Source: Lachnoclostridium sp. UBA3775 (lineage in GTDB: Bacteria > Bacillota > Clostridia > Lachnospirales > Lachnospiraceae). From it: a stretch of 5,430 nt of DNA. The DNA lies in assembly GCA_002369525.1 (NCBI GenBank), contig DFFN01000224.1, forward strand, positions 1 to 5,430, read 5' to 3'. Positions within the stretch are counted from its first letter, which is position 1. Each line of letters starts with the position of its first letter. The notes below the pieces were generated by a model. That model saw nothing but the letters and a program-made list of their open reading frames with translations. It made no database searches and was not told the DNA's origin. Both the position numbers and the translations under genes were made by a program. Shown here piece after piece: positions 1 to 5,430 of this stretch.

Positions 1-37
1 TTTTCAAGTTTTTTTAAACTTTTTTCATGCTTTTTTT
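1..37. repeat. Helically phased A/T-tracts (candidate intrinsically curved DNA)
   Basis: Four T-runs on the plus strand (1-4, 9-15, 20-25, 31-37) have centres near 2.5, 12, 22.5 and 34, an average spacing of 10.5 bases, which is one DNA turn. Phased A-tracts of this kind are known to bend DNA and can act as UP-like elements or protein-binding sites (for example for HU-type proteins). No function is shown by the sequence, and the pattern is cut by the window edge. Confidence 0.5.
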
Positions 38-86
38 GAACCACTACATCTTGTATCAAAACATAAGATTGTGCCACTATTTTACA
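1..86. other. AT-rich noncoding tail downstream of the operon
   Basis: I count 22 G or C in 86 bases, far below the coding part. No gene, ribosome binding site or convincing promoter is visible on either strand. For minus-strand transcripts the message here is rich in A-runs, not the GC-rich stem plus U-run of an intrinsic terminator, so the operon's terminator or a further gene must lie beyond the left edge. Confidence 0.7.
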
Positions 87-1913
87 TCAAACAGTTTCCG
101 CATTCTTGAACTGGGTGTTATAAAGCTCGGTATAAACGCCTCCGCGCTCCACAAGTTCCTTATGCTGTCCCCTCTCAACTATCTCGCCGTCCTTAATGAC
201 AAATATCTCGTCTGCGGCAAGTATGGTCGAAAGCCTGTGTGCGATAAGTATGCTTGTTCTTTCCTTTATTATCGGATCGATGGCTTCCTGTATTTTATTT
301 TCGGAAATGGAATCAAGCGCCGAAGTCGCCTCGTCAAAAATAAGAAGCGCGGGATTTTTAAGCAGCACCCTTGCGATTGAAAGCCTCTGTTTCTCTCCGC
401 CGGAAAGCTTTAAGCCTCTGTTGCCTACCATGGTATCAAGACCGTTTTCCTGGCTTTGTATGAAATCATAGATATTTGCTTTCCTGCAGGCCTCGATCAT
501 ATCCTCCTCGGTGGCATCGGGATCGGCATACTGCAGATTCTCCCTTATGCTTCCGTTAAAAAGATAAGTCTCCTGCGAAACCACACCGATATTCTTCCTG
601 AGAAATGCAAGGTCAAGCTTCCTTACGTCCACGCCGTCAAAGCATACGCTTCCCGCCTTTACGTCATACAGCCTCGGTATGAGATTGATCACAGTCGACT
701 TGCCCGAGCCCGACGGACCGACTATCGCCATGCTCTTTCCGCTCTCAAGCTTAAAGCTTATATTCTTCAGGATCTGACGCTCGGGATCATAGGAAAAATC
801 AACATTTGTAAATTCCACCTCGCCCGTATTTTTTTCGGGATATACCGGTGTTTTGGGATTTTTGATCTCGATCTCCATGTCGAAATAATCAAACACCCTC
901 GAAAACAATGCCATGGACCTCATCCAGTCGACCTGGATGTTCAGCAGGGAATTGACGGGCATATAGGTCTTTCCGAGCAGCGCCACAAGCACCGTGATAT
1001 CACCGACCGTGATGGAGCTGTCATATTTCATTATCAATATGCCGCCCACAAGGTACAGTAGCATGGGGCCGATGCTGGTCACTGTATGGAGCACGACGAA
1101 AAACCAGCGTCCTGCCATTCTTTCCTTTATATTAAGGTTTATCATGCGGCGGTTCACGCTTTCATAGCGCTCATATTCCTGCTTTTCCTTGCCGAAAAGC
1201 TTCACAAGGAGCTGTCCCGAAACCGAAAGCGTCTCGTTAAGTATGCCGTTGACCTCGTCATTGCATTCCTGAGCCTCTCTTGTAAGTGTCCATCTGGTCT
1301 TGCCGGCCCGCCTTGTAGGAAATACGAAGAGGGGGATGACGGCAATGCCCAAAAGCGCAAGTATCCAGTTTTTCTGGAACATGGCGATAAGCGCAAATAT
1401 CAGGGTTATCGAATTTGACAGTATGCTCTTGAAAGTTCCCGTGATGACCGACTCAACCCCGTCGATGTCGCTTGTCATCCTCGTGATTATATCGCCCTGG
1501 TTGTTCGTGGTATAAAAACGCTGCGACATGCTCTGCAGGTGGGAAAACATCTGGTTGCGCATGTCAAAGGTTATATGCTGGGCTATCCAGGTATTTATAT
1601 AGCTCTCGGCAACGCCGATAAGGTTGGCAAAAAGCGTGACGGAAAGAGAGGCAACTATAAATATGATAAGAAGCCTCATATTCTGTCCTATCAGACCTTC
1701 ATCGATTATCTTACCGGTCAGTATCGACGGCATAAGATTAAATACGGAAGAAACGGCAATGCAGATAAGCACCAGTATCAGCTGCTTCCAGTAAGGCTTT
1801 AAGTAGCCGAAAACCCTTTTTATGAGCCTGCCCGTGATCTTAGGCTGTGCTGCCTTCTCCTCTTCCGTCATATAGTGGCCTCCCGGCCCTCCCATTCTTC
1901 CCTGCGGCGGCAT
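87..1913 (-). CDS. ABC exporter half-transporter (fused membrane and ATP-binding domains)
   Basis: At 608 residues this has the usual length of an MsbA/BmrA-type exporter half-transporter that works as a dimer in the cytoplasmic membrane. A Gly/Pro-rich cytoplasmic N-terminus (MPPQGRMGGPGG) precedes a type-1 exporter membrane domain (about 41-325) with six likely helices near 44-64, 81-103, 160-180, 182-200, 270-294 and 302-320. The ATPase domain (about 364-600) has Walker A GPSGSGKST (399-407), Q-loop Gln447, signature LSGGEKQR (503-510), Walker B LLIFDEAT with catalytic Glu528, D-loop SALD and H-loop His559. Every catalytic motif is canonical, so a homodimer with two active sites is possible; no partner half-transporter is visible in the window. 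The substrate cannot be read from sequence; multidrug, lipid or peptide export are all open. The start is fixed by the AAAGGAGG site seven bases upstream. It is the last gene of the run and ends in TGA, with no convincing terminator behind it in the window. Confidence 0.95.
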   Translation of the reverse strand: MPPQGRMGGPGGHYMTEEEKAAQPKITGRLIKRVFGYLKPYWKQLILVLICIAVSSVFNLMPSILTGKIIDEGLIGQNMRLLIIFIVASLSVTLFANLIGVAESYINTWIAQHITFDMRNQMFSHLQSMSQRFYTTNNQGDIITRMTSDIDGVESVITGTFKSILSNSITLIFALIAMFQKNWILALLGIAVIPLFVFPTRRAGKTRWTLTREAQECNDEVNGILNETLSVSGQLLVKLFGKEKQEYERYESVNRRMINLNIKERMAGRWFFVVLHTVTSIGPMLLYLVGGILIMKYDSSITVGDITVLVALLGKTYMPVNSLLNIQVDWMRSMALFSRVFDYFDMEIEIKNPKTPVYPEKNTGEVEFTNVDFSYDPERQILKNISFKLESGKSMAIVGPSGSGKSTVINLIPRLYDVKAGSVCFDGVDVRKLDLAFLRKNIGVVSQETYLFNGSIRENLQYADPDATEEDMIEACRKANIYDFIQSQENGLDTMVGNRGLKLSGGEKQRLSIARVLLKNPALLIFDEATSALDSISENKIQEAIDPIIKERTSILIAHRLSTILAADEIFVIKDGEIVERGQHKELVERGGVYTELYNTQFKNAETV

Positions 1914-1920
1914 TTCTTAT

Positions 1921-1928
1921 CCTCCTTT
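1921..1928 (-). promoter_or_regulatory. Strong Shine-Dalgarno of the ABC exporter gene, abutting the upstream stop codon
   Basis: The minus strand reads AAAGGAGG, whose first A is the last base of the TGA stop (1928-1930) of the kinase-DegV gene. Seven bases (ATAAGAA) separate it from the ATG at 1911-1913. It decides the start of the ABC gene in favour of Met1 over Met7 and Met15. A ribosome finishing the kinase-DegV protein would sit on this site, which suggests translational coupling. Confidence 0.85.
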
Positions 1929-4606
1929 CAGGCTTTTCTCTTTAACAGCAGACCGAAGGTACCCGGACCGCAGTTCAGCGCAATGCCGGGGCTGGCCTTC
2001 TGGAAAAATACATGCTTGAATTTCATCCTGTCCTCTGTCATTTTCTTTATCTTCTCAAGCTCATGGGTAGTCATTCCGACATAGGTAATGAAAAGAATTT
2101 CATCATCAATATTCGAGTTATGCGATAAGGTATGGTCGATATAGGCCTTCCATGCCCTTTCCCTCGAACCGAAATATACGTCGCCGACGCCCATCTTTCC
2201 GTGCTTTAATACAAGCACCGGTCTTGCCATGAAGGATTTGGTCAGGCTTGCCACGCGCTTCGTAACCTGATGCGTCCTTGCAAGGAAATCAAGGTTGTCA
2301 ACAACAAAGCTGGTATTTACCCTTGATTTCAGCTTCTCGAGCTCCTCGCATATTTCCGGCACGCTCTTTTGGCGGGCGGCAAGACGTGCTGCCTCTATGG
2401 CCATGATTCCCTGTCCGCTTGAAAGATGTCCCGTATCCACGACGCTAACATTGTCAAAGGCTGCCGCCGCCTCGGTCGCGTTCATGCAGCCGCTTCCCGT
2501 AATCTTGCTGGAAATCGAGACATGGATAATGTTGTTTGCATTCTGCAGGCAGTCCGCGAAGAACTTCTCATGCTCCTTGACATCCGGCGCAAGCGAGCTT
2601 ATCTTATGGGAAAGATCCTTCATATAATTAAGCAGCCCGTCCGTCTCTATCTCGACACCGTCCTTAAACACGCCCTCGTCGGTACTTACGCTGTGAGCAA
2701 GCACGGATATGCCGTATTCGTCAAGCAGCTCCTTCGGAAGATCGGCAACGCTCTCTGTCGTTACCGCGATATTTTCCTTCTTCTGGTCGGAGCGCATCCA
2801 TGAAATCGTTTCCTCAAGTATCTCATCGTCGCTTCCGAACATATAAACAAGGTCCTTCGGAAGCAGGCGGCAAAGCTCAGCCTCAAGCTCGGCGCCGCTG
2901 ATGGGCTTTGTCAGATATCCGTCAAATCTTTCGTTCTCATAAAGTGCGCGGCTCTGTGCATCCGCATTTGCGGTGAGCACTACTATCTTCGACTCCCTGC
3001 ATCTGCCGCCGACCTGCGAACGAATGAGCCTGTGGCATGTGATTCCGTCCATCTCCGGCATCAGATGATCCATCAGTATAACATGATAATGATTTGAAAG
3101 AGTCTTTTTAAGCGCATCGGCACCGTTGCCGACGGTATCTATCTGTACCCTTGTATCGCGGAGCAGCTTGCAGGCTACCATCAGGTTCGAAGCATTGTCA
3201 TCGACAACAAGTATCCTTGCCTCGGGCGCCTCAAATTTCCGCCTGTATTCATTCTTCTTATAATGCTCGTGACGCTCCTCGATATCGATGTTTCCTATCA
3301 CCGCATCGCCCGAAACCTGCTGCGGGATCTCGATGATGAAGGTCGAGCCCCTCATATAAACACTGTTGACAGTGATGCTTCCGCCCATAAGGTCCACCAG
3401 CTGCTTGACGATGGAAAGTCCGAGTCCGGTTCCCTCTATGTGACGGTTGTTGGTCTCGTCAACACGCTTGAATGCCGTGAAAAGATAGGGTATGTTTTCC
3501 TTCTTTATGCCGACGCCGGTATCGCTTATGGTATAAATAATCTTTACCTCATTGCCCTTTTTCTCGCCGCATTGTATAGAAAGGGAAACCGTGCCCTCAC
3601 GGGTATATTTGATCGCATTGTTTACAACGTTGATAAGTATCTGCTTGATGCGGACCTCATCGCCGATAAGACCGGAGGGAAGCTCGGGAGAAACATTTAC
3701 CTTGAAATCGAGATTCTTCTCCTTCGCACGTATCCACAGCATCCCGACAAGTTCAGAAAGCATGCTGCCCGGATTATAGTTCACCGGCGTAAGCTGCATC
3801 TGTCCGGAATCAAGCTTTGACATATCAAGTATATCGTTGATGAGATGAAGAAGCATCTTGCTTGCGGACTGCACATTTGCCGCATCCTCGGCAACCTCGT
3901 CCGAAATATCCTCCCTTAATATCATCTCGTTAAGTCCGATGATGGTATTTATGGGCGTCCTTATCTCATGGCTCATATTCGAGAAAAAGCGGTTCTGTGC
4001 AAGACGCAGGGAATCGACCTTTCTGGTCTCCTCCATGGCCCTGCGGTTCTCGTCAACATAAATCTTGGTTACGAACCATACCATGATATATATGACAAAG
4101 CCCACCAGCAGCACCGAAACAAGCGAATCCAGATAGAACATTTTGGTATCGTGCGGCTCTATCCATTCGGGATGGTTGTACCCGATATAATACTCGCCGA
4201 TCGCCATGAGTGAAAGCAGTATCAGCATCACCTTCCGCCACATACCCGAAAGCAGGAGGCCGATATACAGATATGAAAAGGAAAACCATATCACCGCGCC
4301 GCCGTAAAGGCCGCCGCCCCTTATAAATGCCACCGGAAGTATCACAAATATAACGCTGATAACGATTATTATGCTGCCAAGCTTTAACAGATGCTTTTGA
4401 AGGCTTATATATGCTATCACAGGCGAGAACACAAGCGAGCCGGCAAGAACCGCAACCTCTATCATGTCCTCTTTCAAAAGTATATCTCCGATGAGGACCA
4501 GACCAACGACCACTTCGGCTATTATGATCTGCAGCAGGAAAACTCTTTCCTGAAAGTCTCTCATGGGGTTATACATCATTTTTTTAAGTCTGTCCCATTT
4601 ACCCAT
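1928..4606 (-). CDS. Membrane hybrid histidine kinase-receiver-DegV fusion protein
   Basis: This 892-residue protein has four parts. The N-terminus (about 21-181) has six likely membrane helices (about 21-43, 47-67, 75-95, 101-120, 124-142, 158-180) with short loops and no large extracellular sensor domain. HisKA (about 200-268) carries His213 in SNMSHEIRTPIN. HATPase_c (about 310-428) has an intact N box (Asn326, Asn330), G1 box (DTGVG, 362-366), F box (Phe376, Phe379) and G2 box (GTGLG, 392-396). The REC domain (about 463-580) keeps Asp469/Asp470, phospho-acceptor Asp513, Thr545 and Lys567. After a linker of about 30 residues, a full-length DegV/EDD domain (about 611-892) follows, recognised from ESVADLPKELLDEYGISV, DGVEI, SISSKITGS, VVDTGHLSSGQG, the SFVVDNLDFL segment and the final GPGTFGLLL. 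Known: DegV/FakB proteins bind fatty acids, and FakB delivers them to the kinase FakA. Inferred: a kinase coupled to lipid-ligand sensing. Several pocket positions differ from the FakB pattern, so the ligand is open. All kinase and receiver residues are present. The domains share one unbroken frame. Confidence 0.93.
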   Translation of the reverse strand: MGKWDRLKKMMYNPMRDFQERVFLLQIIIAEVVVGLVLIGDILLKEDMIEVAVLAGSLVFSPVIAYISLQKHLLKLGSIIIVISVIFVILPVAFIRGGGLYGGAVIWFSFSYLYIGLLLSGMWRKVMLILLSLMAIGEYYIGYNHPEWIEPHDTKMFYLDSLVSVLLVGFVIYIMVWFVTKIYVDENRRAMEETRKVDSLRLAQNRFFSNMSHEIRTPINTIIGLNEMILREDISDEVAEDAANVQSASKMLLHLINDILDMSKLDSGQMQLTPVNYNPGSMLSELVGMLWIRAKEKNLDFKVNVSPELPSGLIGDEVRIKQILINVVNNAIKYTREGTVSLSIQCGEKKGNEVKIIYTISDTGVGIKKENIPYLFTAFKRVDETNNRHIEGTGLGLSIVKQLVDLMGGSITVNSVYMRGSTFIIEIPQQVSGDAVIGNIDIEERHEHYKKNEYRRKFEAPEARILVVDDNASNLMVACKLLRDTRVQIDTVGNGADALKKTLSNHYHVILMDHLMPEMDGITCHRLIRSQVGGRCRESKIVVLTANADAQSRALYENERFDGYLTKPISGAELEAELCRLLPKDLVYMFGSDDEILEETISWMRSDQKKENIAVTTESVADLPKELLDEYGISVLAHSVSTDEGVFKDGVEIETDGLLNYMKDLSHKISSLAPDVKEHEKFFADCLQNANNIIHVSISSKITGSGCMNATEAAAAFDNVSVVDTGHLSSGQGIMAIEAARLAARQKSVPEICEELEKLKSRVNTSFVVDNLDFLARTHQVTKRVASLTKSFMARPVLVLKHGKMGVGDVYFGSRERAWKAYIDHTLSHNSNIDDEILFITYVGMTTHELEKIKKMTEDRMKFKHVFFQKASPGIALNCGPGTFGLLLKRKA

Positions 4607-4614
4607 TTTTTCTT

Positions 4615-4618
4615 CTCC
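4615..4618 (-). promoter_or_regulatory. Ribosome binding site of the kinase-DegV gene
   Basis: On the minus strand GGAG lies 8 A-rich bases before the ATG at 4604-4606, inside the 15-base gap after the upstream TAA. The spacing supports this Met as the start. The gap leaves no room for a separate promoter, so translation probably follows from the same message as the upstream gene. Confidence 0.75.
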
Positions 4619-4621
4619 GTT

Positions 4622-5430
4622 TTAAACTGTTCCCGATTCCGTGTCAAAAGCAAGCCTTATGCCCGACGCCACCTTACCGTAATCCTTCATAGTCTGTTCA
4701 TGGTTTCCGGCGACATATTCCGTATCCCCTGTCTTCGCCGCACCTTCGAGCCCCTTTGCGGCCTCCGACAGAGCCGTGCAGCCTATCATTTTTGCGGTGC
4801 TCTTTAAAGCATGGACCAGTATTGCGTAGTTCTCCATGTCCTGTTCTTTAAAGAGCCTGTCCATTTCCGGTCTCTTTTCCTTCTCCTCTTTCTCAAACTG
4901 TAAAAGAAGTGTTTTGAAGAAATCGTCATCGTTCATACAGTAATCCAGGCCGGTAGCGGTATCCACACCGTATTCCCCGAGTACCTCATAGGGATCGGCC
5001 GGCTTCTTTTCTTCCTCCTTAACGCTTTCCTCCATTATATTTTCAGCCTGTATTTCTTCGTCATTTTCATAGCTTACCTTGTTCTTTGGAAGTACCTTCT
5101 TTAAAACCCTCTCAAGCTCCACGAATTCAATGGGCTTGCTTACAAAGCCGTCAAAGCCCTCCTTTAAGAACATCTCCCTTGCGGTGCTGACCGCGTTTGC
5201 GGTAAGCGCAACGATGGGAAGGTCGGTCCTTGCCTTCTGGGCATCCATCCTGATCTTCTTCATGGCTGTGACGCCGTCCATTCCGGGCATCATATGGTCC
5301 ATAAATACCGCATCATATTCCTCGGTCCTGCACTTGTCGATGGATTCCTGGCCGGATGCGGCCGTGGAAACCCTGATACCGTATTTTCCGAAAATCCTCT
5401 TGGCAACGATAAGGTTCATCGGCTCATCAT
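4622..5430 (-). CDS. REC-HPt phosphorelay protein, 5'-truncated by window edge (probable C-terminus of a hybrid histidine kinase)
   Basis: The first Met inside the window (codon 5417-5419) is not the real start. The frame stays open to the edge, and the codons before it read D-E-P, preceded by a partial NAT codon compatible with Asp, which gives the acidic-pocket motif that opens a receiver domain. Counting from that Met, the REC domain covers about residues 1-110, with phospho-acceptor Asp41 in FMDHMMPGMDG, Thr73 in ALTANA and Lys95 in SKP, so it looks functional. An acidic, Lys/Glu-rich linker (about 115-140) leads to an HPt domain (about 148-255) with the phospho-His at His203 in VHALKSTAKMIG. 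Family knowledge: REC and HPt pass phosphate between Asp and His in multistep relays in the cytoplasm, and this tail is typical of hybrid kinases such as HisKA-HATPase-REC-HPt. The kinase part is inferred, since it lies outside the window. A stand-alone REC-HPt protein is the alternative. It ends in TAA 15 bases before the next gene. Confidence 0.9.
   Translation of the reverse strand, partial: DEPMNLIVAKRIFGKYGIRVSTAASGQESIDKCRTEEYDAVFMDHMMPGMDGVTAMKKIRMDAQKARTDLPIVALTANAVSTAREMFLKEGFDGFVSKPIEFVELERVLKKVLPKNKVSYENDEEIQAENIMEESVKEEEKKPADPYEVLGEYGVDTATGLDYCMNDDDFFKTLLLQFEKEEKEKRPEMDRLFKEQDMENYAILVHALKSTAKMIGCTALSEAAKGLEGAAKTGDTEYVAGNHEQTMKDYGKVASGIRLAFDTESGTV

Noticed and set aside
6..21. Stem AAGTTT/AAACTT with a TTTT loop, followed by a T-run on the plus strand, as a terminator
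   Set aside because: The stem is six pairs with one G-C pair, too weak for an intrinsic terminator. The T-run is on the wrong side for the minus-strand operon, and no plus-strand gene ends here.
36..65. Promoter starting with TTGAAC on the plus strand or TTGATA on the minus strand
   Set aside because: Neither hexamer has a TATAAT-like partner at 16-18 bases, and no gene start follows on the plus strand.
456..1061. Plus-strand open frame of 201 residues
   Set aside because: It lies wholly opposite the exporter gene, whose ATPase and membrane motifs are unmistakable. The translation has no recognisable domain and no ribosome binding site was seen; it is an antisense shadow.
2776..2867. Frameshift or gene boundary between the REC and DegV domains
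   Set aside because: The frame runs through without a stop, the linker is a plausible charged stretch of about 30 residues, and both flanking domains are complete, so a true fusion is the simpler reading.
3263..3820. Plus-strand open frame of 185 residues
   Set aside because: It lies opposite the HATPase and adjacent regions of the kinase gene and shows no domain; it results from codon bias on the other strand.
4391..4807. Plus-strand open frame of 138 residues crossing the junction of two minus-strand genes
   Set aside because: It overlaps the kinase N-terminus and the HPt C-terminus in antisense, has no recognisable motif and no supported start.

Overview
The window holds the 3' part of what looks like one operon, read right to left on the minus strand. 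It contains three tightly packed genes and an AT-rich tail. The protein motifs, the strong GGAGG-type ribosome binding sites, the mid-range base composition with a T-rich intergenic tail, and the style of the hybrid kinases (membrane-anchored HisKA/HATPase followed by REC and a C-terminal partner domain) suggest a Gram-positive anaerobe of the Clostridia, most likely Lachnospiraceae-like. This placement is inferred from style only; no marker gene is present.

Layout in the order of transcription. (1) From the right edge (5430) to 4622 lies the C-terminal part of a REC-HPt protein, cut by the window edge, probably the tail of a hybrid histidine kinase. (2) After 15 bases, 4606 to 1928 encodes an 892-residue protein that joins a six-helix membrane sensor, HisKA, HATPase_c, a REC domain and a complete DegV (EDD-fold, fatty-acid-binding family) domain in one reading frame. 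This is the most unusual item in the window. (3) After 14 bases, with a Shine-Dalgarno sequence that begins directly at the previous stop codon, 1913 to 87 encodes a full ABC exporter half-transporter (membrane domain plus ATPase). (4) Positions 1 to 86 are noncoding, about one quarter G+C, and carry T-runs spaced by about one helical turn.

How they may work together (inference): the upstream protein carries an HPt domain and the DegV-fused kinase has none, so the two could form one His-Asp-His relay. The DegV domain could bind a fatty acid or other lipid-like ligand and modulate the kinase or be modulated by its receiver. The ABC exporter in the same transcript could move a hydrophobic compound. 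No DNA-binding response regulator is visible, and no promoter is visible because the 5' end lies beyond the right edge. No RNA genes, CRISPR arrays or mobile elements were seen.
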